Positions 24,312-37,155 of a DNA stretch of 64,000 nucleotides are shown here, piece after piece. The translations under genes and the position numbers were made by a program. The notes below the pieces were generated by a model. It searched no databases, had not been told where the DNA came from, and was given only the letters and a program-made list of their open reading frames with translations. This DNA is from Mixophyes australis (Eukaryota > Chordata > Amphibia > Anura > Limnodynastidae), in contig JAVHZZ010000009.1 in NCBI GenBank assembly GCA_036250195.1, positions 100,152,771 through 100,216,770 on the forward strand. The letters are read 5' to 3'. The stretch's first letter is position 1. Each line of letters begins with the position of its first letter.

Positions 24312-25137
24312 ATATATATATAGCCCTACTGCTGAAATGCATCATACTGTAGCACAGTAAAGCTTGAGCACATATAAAGTTCAGCAATAAAAACACATTA
24401 TATACAATATACTTTTTGATTTTGTAACCTAGTAATCTGTAAAGCCTAACCATGGTAATTGCAACTCTTACAGAGATCTGGACTAAGTCAGAAGACTTTT
24501 GTTAGACACTCACAATATCAGCTATAAAAAGCAAGCTGAATATCACAGCAACGTGATCAAGATTAAGTAAGGCTAGTTATGGGATAGGGAATAAAGTGCG
24601 TGCATCAAGTGAAGAAGACACAGATCACAACACAGCTTTGACTGGCATATTGCTTGCCTGATTCACAGAGATTTGCTGCCTAGTACTCTGTATTGCTCAA
24701 ATCTTAATACTGTTCTTCAGAGAGTGGCTATAAAAGTCTTTGAAGTCACAGTTAATGCATTATTAACGTGAGACATTAAGTACTGATTCTATGTTCTCCA
24801 TATTGGCATCAAAAGAAGATTAGTCACCTTATGTCAGTAAAAAGTATACACTTTCTTAACAAGTTGCTGTTGATGAAAACCGACTTGGAATCTATTTTGA
24901 GAAAAAATAGATATGTTATTATATATTTGTCAAGACATCTCAATATTTTGCATTTGGTTTGTGTATGTATTTTAGAGAGATTCAGAACTGATTATAATTG
25001 TGGAAACATTTGGATAATCCTAGATTAGCCAGGGATTTTTAAATGTCAAGTATGTACTGTAGTAGCCCCCAATGTTATGGTTGTAGTACTTTAGGATTCA
25101 CTTTCATCTCCTCATAGATATGCTACTAAAGCTCTTA
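24312..25137. other. Unassigned AT-rich DNA
   Basis: No gene or repeat recognised. Confidence 0.55.
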
Positions 25138-25435
25138 GGGCCTGATTCATTAAGACAAGCAAAGCAAAAAAAAAGGAGTAACTTTGCACCTGGGCAAAAC
25201 CATGTTGCATTGGAGGGGAGATACATTTAAAAAGTGGGGACTGGGTTATAGTTGGGGCAGTGTATGTCCTAGTTCAACTATACATTTCAGTGTAAAAATA
25301 AAGTTATCAAGTATTTGTGTGCTACATGACAAAACAGCCATTATTATAATTTGCATCCCTTGAATGGTAACATGGTTTGTCCAGGATCATATGTACTCCT
25401 TTTTTTAGCCTTGCTCTCCTTAATGACTCAGGCCC
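25138..25435 (-). mobile_element. Family B MITE, copy 3
   Basis: 298 bp with gggcctgattcattaag at the left and cttaatgactcaggccc at the right. Flanking triplets are TTA and CTA. The interior matches copy 1 in the same orientation (gagtaactttgcacc, ttatagttgggg). Confidence 0.78.
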
Positions 25436-26097
25436 CTAGTCTTCACTGTATTTTCTTAAGAGGGTGTCACATAAGACATTTCTGCATATTAAATGCTCAT
25501 TTAAAATGCAGTAGAAAACATGGGGTCCTATAATATCACAGGGCAAAAAGCTATTTCTTCCTGGCTTGTGATGCAATACAGCCAACTTTGCACAATTTTA
25601 TGGGCACACACATGGGGTAGTGTGTCAAGTTGAAACTATAGTGAGCAAAGCAATACTTATAATGGAAGGGAGCTGGCCGGATATAAATGGGTTGGGGAGT
25701 TCCATGGCGAATGCAGGCAAGCCGCAGTAATGCTTCTGCTTCTATGCAGAGCCTTTCACTAGCAGGACAAGTTATTCTAATGACCTTCAAGGTGTGTCAG
25801 TGAGATAACTACCACCAGAGCAGCAATTGCACCTGAGCAAAGGAAAGCAGTTATTTTGCTCTGTGATTCAGTTGAGTGGAGATATGCAAATGAACAATTC
25901 TTCCAGCATGAGCTCAAAGATCCTGCAGGGCGGTAAAGTGACCCTACAGTGCAAAAGGTTATAGACTTATCAAACTCACCCCTCAGTTGATCGAACACGT
26001 TTCTAAGCCTAATGAGGCTTACGTTAGACTCTACCCTGTATGTGCAATTACTACAGGATAAGCCGATGTAAATAAACCATCACTTACCTGTATATAT
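25436..26097. other. Unassigned DNA
   Basis: No gene or repeat recognised. Confidence 0.55.
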
Positions 26098-26704
26098 ATA
26101 TACAAGTTAACCCGTGCATGATACTCATGCATTCTAGTCAAATCAAGCTACTTAAGGTCTTAAAAAGGTTCTTGTCATGCATTTGGGCCTAGCCCAGGCC
26201 TCCTCAGGGGAAGAGCGTTAATTCCCGACGCAAGCGCCCTTTTTAATGTATGTTCATGAGGTAAAATTACCTCACGAAAATGAGTTTGACCCCTCAACAC
26301 GTAAATTTAGCCTTTACTACCCCTCCCACGGGGGGGAAGGGGGGATGATGGAAGTTAACTGACTTCACTATTCTAATTTTTTTGTCAAATAATGTCAGTA
26401 TACCAAATTTAAGGTCAATTAGATAAGCCCTTTCTGAGAAAATAGTTTTTTCCACACACTAACACATGCCGCTACACATGTGTGTTCATGAGGTAAAATT
26501 ACCTCACGAAAATGAGTTTGAGCCCTCAACTCACACACACTAACACACACCGCTAGGCTTATACTTTTATATATTAGATAATGCTAAGAATTTAGTAGGT
26601 CAGTGTATAACTCCGCCCAGCAGGTGGCGCTGCAGCTTGTTTGTTTTTTTTCCACACACAGACTAACACACGCCACTAGGCTTATATATATTAGAATATT
26701 TATA
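26098..26704. repeat. Unclassified repeat with internal direct duplications, inserted in TA-rich DNA
   Basis: The phrase gttcatgaggtaaaattacc, followed by tcacgaaaatgagtttga, occurs twice (about 26250 and 26482). The phrase aggcttatat after cacacgccgct or a variant occurs at about 26554 and 26677. Both sides abut TA tracts, and the right one joins the family A MITE remnant at 26745. No terminal inverted repeat was found, so a Helitron-like or other rolling-circle origin is possible but unproven. Confidence 0.45.

Positions 26705-26747
<43 letters not shown>
26705..26747. repeat. (TA)n microsatellite
   Basis: Uninterrupted TA tract at the truncation point of the family A MITE on its right. 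Confidence 0.95.
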
Positions 26748-26750
<3 letters not shown>

Positions 26751-27236
26751 TCATCTGTTAATAATATAGTCATTAATGACTAAACATTAAAAACAATTCT
26801 ATTTTCCCCCGATAAAATATATTAGGACGTTATGAATGTCTAATGTACATGAAATGCATTTTTAGAGTTGCTTCTGGTTGCAAACACATTTTCTAGCTTG
26901 CATACGTGACCATCATGACTAGTAAATTGCACTTACACCTGACCTGTAGCTGAAAATGACGTACCTTTGAGATGCCCAAAATTTGAATCGGACGTCGCTG
27001 TGTGCTCTCAAGTTTGGCATGCCCTTACTGTACATTGGCTATGTGCATATTATGCCCAGTCCCCTCCCTGTTCCGCCCCATAAATGGTAGGCTGTAATAA
27101 GGGTTCTTTGCACTCGAAGATGAAGTTGACGTTGCTGCGTTCACAGGCGTATGGTCCAGTTTCCAACACTCGCAGATCGATTTTACACAAAATTTTGACA
27201 CAAATTGGCATTTACATCCTTATCGAATCAGGCCCC
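26745..27236 (-). mobile_element. Family A MITE, copy 3, truncated
   Basis: Read on the minus strand from 27236, it starts ggggcctgattcgataagg and follows copy 1 through cagtaagggcatgcc, tgtttgcaa and the tcattaatgactatattatt part, then stops at the (TA)n tract at 26745. The distal end is missing. Confidence 0.7.
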
Positions 27237-28213
27237 ATATGGTCATTTGTGACACATGAAATAAAGACACTACCAATGTCCCCTTTCTCTCATTGCTTAA
27301 GATGCACTGTAAATAAAGATGCAATTTTGTGAAAAAAAACAAGAAAAATTTCATTAAGTGATTAATTAAGAGGGTTGTTGAATAGTAATGGTTGACTGTC
27401 CTGAGATAATGTTTCAAGACTTGCATATTCCTAACATGAGCCACAGGCCTCAAGAATGTTCAAGCACCTCAAGAAATGACCTTCGAAAAGCAATGTGGGT
27501 GTGTGTACCAGTGTAGGTTCCAGGCAAGCTCCAGGCAGGCAAATTGGTGCATTTGCATTTTTTGATCCCCACTATACTTTCAGCTACCCACGTCATGCAC
27601 AGGATTTAATAGGCTTAATTACAGTATTTCTCAGCACTAACACTTCTGATGAACATTTGTTTTCTCAGTGCTCAGTAAACACTCAATTTATTTTAAGCAC
27701 TGCATTTGATAACCAGCTATTAATATGCTTTCAAAACACTACCAAAATGACAAATGAGCATGTTTTGGCTGGAAATTTACTGTGTTATGTGTGCTCTCAT
27801 GGCTCCACACTTTGTGCATTTCTCAAGTGATACTATGACTGCGATCCAAAGAATGAGCTTCTTTCTGTGCTTTGGATGCTTGGATTGTTCTGCTAAGAAA
27901 AAGAGCTGTTTGATAAACCTCTCAACAAAGTTCATCTTCTTCAGAGAACATCTTTCCTAAAATATCTACTGGCTAATCCCATAAAATAGTTTTTATAATA
28001 CATATGTCTTCCAGAATTGTAAAGGATTTTTTGTGACCACCCTGGAACCTGAATAATGGGAAAATACATCTTGAGGTATAAAGAAATTAGGTGAAAATGG
28101 GGATTGTCTAGGACAAAACAGGATTATCTCTAATAGTGAATAAAAGGAATAAAACACAAGACCTAACACTCTAATGGTAGGGAAATGTTCACATTTACAA
28201 TAATAAAAAAGAA
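27237..28213. other. Unassigned DNA
   Basis: The open frame at 27495-27830 shows no domain. No repeat recognised. Confidence 0.5.
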
Positions 28214-28338
28214 TCCCCAGGAAGTGTTATGAAACTACAAGTCCCATCATACCCAGTAAGCTATCAGTTGGCTATCTACTGGCAAAGCATGCTGGAGTTT
28301 GTAGTTTCAGCTGGAGAGCCACAGGTCAGCCAGGCCTG
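28214..28338 (-). mobile_element. Diverged palindromic hAT-like MITE
   Basis: Shares gaaactacaagtccca and ctactggcaaagcatgctgg with the element at 43726-43873, in inverse orientation. The ends are eroded; only the right one still reads caggcctg. No target duplication is visible. Confidence 0.65.
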
Positions 28339-28497
28339 CTCCAGCAGCCCCAATTGCTAGACCAGTGCTATAATGTTAAATACATTGCCTGATAGCTTAA
28401 TTTTATACTGAAAAAGCTAAAGTAAACATAACTGAAAGTATATAAAAGGAGTAAGACATATAGCTAAAATAGAATACCATGTGAACAGCTTAATGTA

Positions 28498-28708
28498 CAG
28501 GGTGATTCAAAAGTCGCAGTACACCCTTTTATTTCAAAAACTCTACAGGAAATTGGGAAACCTGAATACTCCAGTAAGGTATGGGTGACGTGGTCTATTT
28601 TTTACGGTATGTACCAGACATGGGCGCCATATTGAAATCGGCCAATCGGCCCAATTCCTGTAGAGTTTTTGAAATAAAAGGGTGTACTGCGAATTTTGAA
28701 TCACCCTG
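28498..28708. mobile_element. Mariner-like MITE with TA duplication
   Basis: 211 bp, beginning cagggtgattcaaaagtcgc and ending with its near inverse. TA flanks both sides (28496-28497 and 28709-28710). The inverted arms are long, about 55 bp, including acacccttttatttcaaaaa on the left. Tc1/mariner membership is inferred from the TA target and from the ends. Confidence 0.8.
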
Positions 28709-28734
28709 TACATTGGCTGTAAGTCTACTATGCA

Positions 28735-29027
28735 GGGACGCACTGAGGATTTTTAAGCGGAGGTTTCCCCTCCACCGGGAAAAAAAAAAGCGATAGAGCT
28801 GCAGCGCATGCGCAGCAGCTCCGTTTAGGCAGCACTGTACTATACAGCAGCCGCGGCACTGTCAAAGAAGCGTCCGCGGCAGTGCTGTATACAATTCAGC
28901 ACCACTGCAGACGCTTCTTTGACAGCGCCGCGGCTGCTATATAGTACAGTGCTGCTATGTAGGGCACTTCTTTAACGGAGGGGAGGGGTTTCTGGAGACC
29001 CAGAAACCCCCCCTGCGTTCGCCCCTG
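28735..29027. mobile_element. hAT-type palindromic MITE
   Basis: About 293 bp; left end near caggg(a)cg, right end cgcccctg. A 7-bp CTATGCA repeats on both sides (28728-28734 and 29028-29034), an eroded hAT duplication. The interior is a large inverted repeat around cgcggc...agaagcg, with arms from about 28831 to 28955. Confidence 0.75.
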
Positions 29028-29034
29028 CTATGCA

Positions 29035-30742
29035 TAACTAATCCATAACCAAGTTCAACACTTTCGTTGCCAACTGTCAGGGCTTGTCCTAAACTTAGGA
29101 GGATGCTAACGTAGATAATACATCGACTGTACGCATTTCCATAGAGTCTAAGCTGCAGCCAGTTCACATGTAAATAATAACAGCTAATAGAGATTGCTAC
29201 AACCATGTATCATAAGAACACCCTGTTGATGTGAAAAGCCGCATTTCCTGCACGAAAGGGATGACCCACACCTACCAAATGCTATAGCATGTGTTTACAT
29301 GCTCTAACATAGACCTGGGTATATAAGGTAAAACATGCTGCACCAAAGAAAAATGAACTAATAAAGTGATAACAAAAATTAATTAAGAGAAGTAAAAAAA
29401 AATGTGCTTCTTAAAATGAGTTAAAGCATTTCTCCCAACATTTGAAGTGTCCATGTTGATACACAGCCACACCGAGAGGTTAAAGTGCAAATTCAGAAAA
29501 ATTTAGATGTGATGAGATGAAAAATGTGATGGTAATGTAAGTGAATGAAATTTAATAATTTTCCAATGAAAACAGTAGGAGAAGTGGTGGTATGACATAC
29601 CACTGTATACACCCCCACTTTGACCACTGGCCACACAGACTCTGAAAGGGAGGATGCGTCATGTTAGGAATACCCCCATCCCCCTCTTAAAATCACTCTT
29701 GAATTGCTGCTATGGTGGTACTATGGCGACTGGGTACCTACCTTCCAACTACCTATCAGTCTGGCCAAATGTACTGATTGCAGGACAGCATGAAAGTGTC
29801 CTCAAACTGGGACTATCTTGCTGAAATCTGTGTAGCTGGGAGGTAGTAACGGTAAAAATGACAAAAAGATGCACTTTTTTTTCTAAAGTATAATGTTCAT
29901 AAATTACAAAGATATTTACATGAATACAAATGGACATTTCTTTCCCCCCAATAAACCAATATAAAATTTACTTGTGCAGAGTGAAAAGTAAAGTAAAGGT
30001 ATTTCCAACAAAGCTGAAGCAGTACGAGAAACAAAGGAAACGGTGAGGCTGCTTGGTTGGGAATTTGTCAGAGAACCCTGGTAGTGAAACATGCATGACA
30101 TCTAATGCATCACTTAGGCCCTTCCTAGCCAAATATCCATTAGGTACTGGCAGCCCTCAAATCGGTGGCTTCTTCTTTCTGTATCCATCAGGTTCACTAA
30201 CAGTTGTCCAAACTTCTTAGGGAATAGCAGCCATGTTTAGGCTGCAGAATACGAGAATTCTCTTACTAGTGGAATATTCTGCTACTCAATGTCCTGCAGG
30301 TCTTTCCAGCACCAAGAGAAACCAGGCCTGGGAAACGTGTTTTGATGACCCAACCCAGAAACTAGCTATAAGGAAATGGATGGCGGTTAGGGTTATTCTG
30401 GTGGGTTACAGACACCATTGCTTTGCAGGTTCATCAGCCAACCCTAGGGGGGGCAATCCCAATTTGCTGAATTTGCCTTAATGATTAATACGCTGGGAGT
30501 AATTGCCCATTCGGCGATGCCCTGCAATGAAAAGCAGCCGTGAACATGTGCTGCACACCTGCCACATGTTGAGGGATAGAGGCAACCTACTGCTTCAAAA
30601 ATGCAATGCACCTGCCTGTCGTGTACTTGATGCTGCTAAGCTGCAGTTCACGCAATAGCAATATTTGCAAAGATTGGGGTTATGATTTAAGGCTCAATGC
30701 TAGACTGCAAGCTTCCATTGGCAAATATGCCCCTTCCAGTTG
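29035..30742. other. Unassigned DNA
   Basis: No gene recognised; ends at the TA target of the Tc1-like element. Confidence 0.5.
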
Positions 30743-30744
30743 TA

Positions 30745-32285
30745 CAGTCATGGCCAAAAGTTTTGAGAATGACACAAATATTGGTTTTCACAAAGTCTGC
30801 CGCTTCAGTGTTTTTAGACCTTTTTGTCAGATGTTGCTAAGGTATACTGAAGTAAAATTATGAGGGTCAAAGGGTTTTATTGACAATTACATTAAGTTTA
30901 TGCAAAGAGTCAATATTTGCAGTATTAACCCTTCTTTTTGAAGACCTCTGCAATTTGCCCTGGCATGCTGTCAATCAACGTCTGGGCCACATACTGACTG
31001 ATGTCCGCCCATTCTTGCCTAATCAATGCTTGGAGTTTGTCAGAATTTATGTTTTTTTGTCCATCTGCCTCTTGAGGATTGACCTCAAGTTCTCAATGGG
31101 ATTAAGGCCTGGGGGGTTTCCTGGCCATGGACCCAAAATTTAGATGTTTTGATCACCGAGCCACTTAGTTATAACTTTTGCCTTATGGCAAGGTGCTCTA
31201 TCATGCTGGAAAAGGCAATGTTCGTCACCAAACTGTTCTTGGAGGGTTGAGAGAAATTGCTCTTGGAGGAAGTTTTGCTACTATTCTTTATTCATGGCTG
31301 TGTTCGTAGGCAAAATTGTGAGTGAGCCCATTCCTTTGACTGAGAAGCAACCCAAAACATGAATGGTCTAGGGATGCTTTACTGTTGGCATGACAGAGAA
31401 CTGATAGTAGCGCTCACCTTTGCTTTTCTGGACAAGTGTTTTTTTAGATGCCCCAAACAATCTGAAAGGGGATTCATCAGAGAAAATGAGTTTACCCCAG
31501 TCCTCAGCAGTCAAATCCCTGTACCTTTTGCAGAATATTAGTCTGTCCCTGATGTTTTTCCTGCAGAGAAATGGCTTCTTTACTGGCCTTCTTGACACCA
31601 GGACATCCTCCAAAAGTCTTTGCCTCACTATGAGTACAGATGCACTCACATCTGCCTGCTGCCAGTCCTGAGCAAGCTCTGCACTGGTGGTTCTTCCATG
31701 CCGCAGCTGAACCAACTTTAGGAGATGGTCCTGGCGCTTCTTATACGTTCTTTGGCGCTCTGAAGCCTTCTTCACTACTATTGAACCACTCTCTTTGAAG
31801 TTCTCGATGATCCGATAAATGGTTGATTTATGTGAGATCTTACTAGCAGCAATATCCTTGCCTGTGAAGCCCTTTTTGAGCAAAGCAATGATGACTGCAC
31901 ATGTTTTCTTGCAGATAATCATGTTTAACAGAGGAAAAACAATGATTTAAAGCACCACCCTCCTTTTAAAGCTTCCAATCTGTTATTCTAACTCAATCAA
32001 CATGACAGAGTGATCTCTAGCCTTGTCCTTATCAGCACTCTCACTTGTGTTAATGAGAGAATCCCTGACCTAATGTTAATTTTGTGGCAGGGCTGAAATG
32101 CAGTAGAAATGTTGTTTTTGGGATAAAGCTCGTTGTCATGGCAAAGAGGGACTTTGAAATTAAGTGCAATTCATCTGATAACTCTTCATTCTGGAATATG
32201 TGCAAATTGTCATCATAAAAACTGAGGTAGCAGACTTTGTGAAGAAAAAAAATGGTGTCATTCTCAAAACTTTTGGCCATGACTG
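30745..32285 (-). mobile_element. Tc1-like DNA transposon, full length but inactive
   Basis: The element is 1541 bp, flanked by TA at 30743-30744 and 32286-32287, the Tc1/mariner target duplication. Both ends carry inverted repeats starting cagtcatggccaaaagtt; similarity runs inward about 70 bp. The interior holds a decayed transposase on the minus strand. Length and organisation are typical of vertebrate Tc1-like elements (about 1.6 kb). The two ends still match closely, but the gene is broken, so it could move only with transposase supplied from elsewhere. Confidence 0.93.
30925..31922 (-). pseudogene. Tc1-like transposase pseudogene
   Basis: The first 184 codons from 31922 read openly: a paired-like helix-turn-helix region (about residues 18-50), a second HTH (about 78-105) and the first catalytic Asp in LIFSDESPF (near 149). 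The frame is lost soon after, near 31368. Downstream remnants on the same strand still show the HDRAPCHKAK segment of the second catalytic Asp region (about 31175-31200) and the NPIENL segment holding the last acidic residue (about 31100). A terminal KKG-stop lies at 30925. The family enzyme is about 340 aa and cuts and pastes DNA with a DDE triad. Frameshifts and at least one in-frame stop make this copy non-functional. Confidence 0.9.
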
Positions 32286-32287
32286 TA

Positions 32288-35200
32288 GTTTAAAAAATGA
32301 AAATGTAAATACATGACAGATCATATTATATTCTTCTGCTGATCAGTAGTTTTTGTGATCACTTAACAAAATGACATATAGAGTAGCCTTTAATTCACAT
32401 CTTGTGACATCTGCAGCACAGTGCAAGTGTCACACCACAACACATTAATTTCAATGGTATTATGAAAAATATGATACTGTTTCATTGGAACAGTGCAGAC
32501 TGTAACATCTGTAGGTATTATTGCTTGCTGACCTTACTTGCTAACAATCTTTTTTGGAATGGCCTACTTTTCCACAAATGTCAAGTTTGTTAAATATATA
32601 ACCTTTATAGAAGAAACATAATTATTTCTATTAATTTATATGGTAGGTTTTAGTTGTAATTAGGCAATTACTTCAAAATATAATTCCTTCTTCATTAGGT
32701 GCTTTAATATTTTGTCTACCTGACAACCCACACCCTAAAGTTTTCTCAGTCTAGAGTTGTCATGCTGTTTTCTTTTGAATTCCAAATCAAATGGAATAGG
32801 TGTACAATCCCTCACTTACTATTACCTATTAGTCAAGATGCATAAGAGGTCTGCGTTTTGGGAAATTACAATCTCCTTATTAAAGACTCCTGGTGGAAAA
32901 AAAAAGATTGTCTTTGGAAAAGTGCCAATAGACAAATTCGATTATTTTTGTCCAAAAGATTTTACCCAATTTAAGCAAGGCCAATGGGACGCGTAAACAT
33001 TTTTTTAAATTATTTTACTTTTAAAACACTATTAAATCATGCTTTCATTTTGTTTTATCTCTAACACTAGTGATGTTTGCTTGCTGCAGAATCTATCTGC
33101 AGACTAGCCTTGATCATATCCCTACTCGGCAGCTAATGGAGAGTAACTGATGTGAAATATTTAGTACTACTGTGGACATTACTTGTAAATATTCCCAGAT
33201 AAAATTTCTGTACCGATACCTGTGTTCAAAACAAGATTTTACTGTCAGCACATAATACACGTCGTCCATTAAATTAGTAACAAGTGAAAGTGATTGAGAG
33301 AATCAATACAGGCGTGTTGTCTGTTTTGCAATAAATAATGTTTGTTATCCTGGTTAAAATGTAAACCTATCGTAGGCGTTAAAAAAAAAAAGCCCATGCT
33401 GTTTATATATTAATGTAGAGAAAGCAGGGGAAATGCCTGCTATTCATTCTGTCTTGAATGCAAGCCCAACATGTTCAGGGCTGCAAAGAGTTACATTGTA
33501 TTATATGCTTGCAAAGGCTGCCAATGAGACATGCTTAGCAGGGGGCACGGCGTAAATACTATCCATCCGACATGACTCTGTGTATAACTGCCTGTAAGTC
33601 CTGGCTGTAGGTGAATGCTAGGTAGAAGAAGCAGAACGTCAGGAAGTACTGTAGGAAAGCATGATTGTTTTTGCTGTTTTGCCACAACTAAATGAAGGGT
33701 AGTGTCCAGGCCCTACTCTCAAAGGGGCCCTTCCCATACTCATAATAACAAAGTACATTTCAACAACACAGGCTGCAGAAGGAGCCAGTGCAAAGCACAC
33801 TCTGTTGTCAGGTATGAAGAAGAAAGGTGATTAGAACAAATCATTTCTTTGAACTAATGATTGCATTTCATTTAGATATAGCAAACTGCTATAAATTGCT
33901 GCAGCATATTAGCTGTATTTTGCATGTCCTCACAGTGTTTTCTAGAAACAAAAATACAGTAATTCTGATGCTGTGATGATAGAGTATTGTTTCATAAGGG
34001 CATCTTTAAGGTGAGAACATGGACTGCTAAATGTGGTCAGTATATTGTATACACAGGCAAGCTCACAAAACAATACCCGCAGTAAAATCCATTCAAGATA
34101 ACCCTTCCCCCACATTCAATAGAACGTGTCGTGCTCTCTGTTCCACAGAAATGTTTGACTGGCAGGAGAAGGAAAAAAATTGACGTTCTCATGTTAAACC
34201 CAATTATTTTCATATTCTTCACTTACCTTATTTACTTTCACAACTTCCTTAACCCCTTCACCTCCATGAGCCACGTAAACCATCACTCCCATAAACGAGT
34301 TTTAAATTAAGTGCTTCACTTCTACAGGTTAAACCTTCTCTCACATAACCTTTTTAAATTTGATCTCTTCACTTCTTTCCTCCATCACAACCTTCTCTTG
34401 TCAACAAATATCTCTGCTTCCTGCCTCACAATCTGCCATGCAAATCACTTAATTCCCTGCTTTATAATTCACCTGTTCCAACGCATATCTCCTTCAATGT
34501 CCATTCTTATCCTTTCCCCCAAACTAGCCTTAATCACTTTTGTTCTCACAGTGCTTCTTCCACATGATTGGCCACTTTGTTTGTCATTTGAGGGGAGTAA
34601 ACATATTCATTCCCACTAGGCAGTAAAAAAAAAAAAAAGAAATGTTATAATAGCACCATCAATGTTTGCAGGCAAGCAAAATCTTGATGGAGTTTCATAT
34701 TTTCTCCCTTTGCATATTAATATAGGCAGTGAGCAGCAATAAACTAAAGTGGGAAAATCTATCTATCAATCAAATTAAAGAGACGAAAACATCAGGTCAT
34801 TTTATTATAAGGGGAGAAAGCACCTAGTATTTAAATAAAGCTGCAATTACTGTCTTTAAATTTAGAACAATTAGAAATTACTGTATGTTCACTGGTATCC
34901 TGTAGTTGATAAAAAATATCTAACAATTTAGTGATTTTAAGGAATGTTTTAAACCATAATGTACCACACACACATATTAAATACATCTTGATGAGGAAAA
35001 AATGTGATTTATTATTTTATATGTAGTGTATTTACATAGATATTTTCTTTTAATCTGTATCCCAGTTAAAGGCATTGTTGCATCATAGTGTTTTATCTCT
35101 AAAAAAAACAAAAAACCTTGTGCACCTTTACTAAACTGTCTTATTCACACAGCATTGGCACAATGTTGTCATTATTCAGACAGAACAAGAGCTTGTTGCA

Positions 35201-35979
35201 GAGCTGGCAGGCTCAACGTTTTAAATATTGCATCAATTCCTTTGCATTAACGGCAATGCCGGGACTATGAGTGCTAAGGTGCCATGTTTTAGCTATGTTT
35301 GCTATTGCAGGATTTCATTACAAATACATACAAGAATCGTGTGGTAGACATACATCTGCCATGTTGAAAGTTAGGGCAGCACATAGATCACTAGGAACAT
35401 CTGGTGTTAGATAGAAGCACCCACACCATACTAAAAAAAAATACCCAAAATACCTTTACCCACCATTGTTCTGCACATTACTTCACTAGAATGAATGTGA
35501 TCCCCAAACACCTGCCTGGCCAAGCACAGTAGGGGGAGTTCCAGGCCAGCTCTGCTCCTTGATCCCAATAAACTCAACAGCAACATGACATCAATAATGA
35601 TTGATCTGAACACTCTATATTGATCTAGTAGATATGTGCAGGTGTCTTTACCCAGGAATTGCAGCTGTTTTTTGGCATTATGTATTCTGCTCTGAGGGGC
35701 TCACCTCCTTAAAGGCTTTCGAAATTACCTGTAGCTACTGTATGGGTGCCTGTATTTATTTATTGAAAGAGATCGATTGATATGTGTTGAGATTGTGGTG
35801 CTGTGTGTGAATGTATTCTGTGTGTGTGACAGAGAGGGAGAAGAGAGGGGGGAAAGAGGGAGAAGCAAAGGAGGGGGGTGATAGAAAGGCAGAGAGAGCG
35901 TGAGGAGCAGAGAGAAGTCCAGATCTCTTGGAGACAATCAGAAAATGCTGAACATTTTCATTTCCTTACATGGATCCGG
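32288..35979. other. Unassigned, repeat-poor DNA upstream of SLITRK4
   Basis: Few recognisable repeats over 3.7 kb, unusual for this window. Could hold conserved non-coding elements for SLITRK4; this is inferred only from position and low repeat density. 35800-35935 is purine-rich. Confidence 0.45.
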
Positions 35980-35994
35980 ATTTTAAAGGTAAGC
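35980..35994 (+). promoter_or_regulatory. Strong splice-donor-like site, possible alternative SLITRK4 leader
   Basis: AAAG|GTAAGC at 35985-35994 is close to the ideal vertebrate donor. It follows a purine-rich, repeat-poor stretch (about 35810-35988) on the same strand as SLITRK4, about 2.1 kb before its acceptor. It may end a first non-coding exon or be a chance match. Confidence 0.3.
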
Positions 35995-36479
35995 AAATAG
36001 ACCTGAAAGGGAAAGAAAATATAAATGTGTTTCCTAGCATCATTTAACAGGAGAAAAAAAAAAAGCATGGCTTACTATACTTATACCCTACCATCATTAA
36101 ACAAGGTGATTTCCTTCCTTCCAAGTCGAATCTTTCAGCCAGGCAAAATCCTGCATTTCCATCAAGTGGATTTTTGATCAGATATGTTTGCTAATTAATG
36201 CTTTCATTATCTTCCTCTGCTGGATTGATGCAGATTAGAAAATGAAAATAATGAGAATATAGTGTAAAGAAAAATCGCAGAATGATTTGGAAAACCTGAC
36301 AGCATTAAAATGAGTTTCTAGATCCTCTTGCAAGAACTGTTAAGCTAGCAGCATGCATTTAGTAAAATCCCAAAATAGTTCAGTGATGTATTTTCTCGGG
36401 CTGTGCTGTGTGGTACTGCTATATTCCTGGGTCCATGGCTTCAAAATGGCATTTCTTGTCTGTATCTAGAAGCTGAAGG

Positions 36480-37155
36480 GTTACTTCGTGGATTCTCTTT
36501 GTGACTGATCCATGGAAAAGGGATCTGTCCTCCATCGGCAGCAAATGATCTCCCCCTCCCTCCTCCCTCCTGTAACCACCAGACACATCCAGCAGCTATC
36601 TGACTGGAGAGACCCTCTCTCTGAGCCTGACACTCGCCACCAGCAAACATTATCCCATGGAAACACAGCTGACTAGAAGGCAAGAGCTTTTTTCACATTG
36701 GGAGTCTCTTTGATGTAGCTCTTACGACCCTGTCCTGCAATCCCCCTGCCCTCAGATCATACCGTGGACTCCCCTTTACAGCTCAGACACAGGAGAGACA
36801 CAGCAAGTTGGACCTGCCCCAGACCCCTTCTGCATCCAGCATCATCTCGCTCCATGGGTACCACTTAATTTATTCAATGCTACCTTTTCCTAATTTGGAA
36901 TCTGCAGCGACTGGAAGAGGATAGATTTCTCAGTATTGTCTCGTATTTCACTGACAGACAGGGACTCCTTTAACACTCAGTCTGCATGATATTTGCCTGG
37001 GTATCCTTCTTTCATCAGCCCCGTCTCATCCTCCGGAGGAGATATCTGATTGAGGACAAGAGCACCCAGTAGGAGCAGAAACCATGCTGCGGCAAAGCAT
37101 TGCGGTACTAATCAGTACTATCGCAAACCTCAGGCATTTGCTACTGATATCATAG
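36480..37155 (+). other. SLITRK4: Candidate SLITRK4 5' UTR exon
   Basis: This block is richer in G+C and in low-repeat sequence than its surroundings, lies about 1 kb upstream of the coding exon, and has no repeat I recognise. It ends at a possible splice donor (CATAG|GTACTG, exon end 37155). The intron to the acceptor at 38112 would be 957 bp and would contain the composite microsatellite at 37557-37697. The start at 36480 is arbitrary. A stronger donor consensus (AAAG|GTAAGC) sits at 35988 and could end another leader exon. Transcript data are absent, so this is inference from position and splice motifs. Confidence 0.35.
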
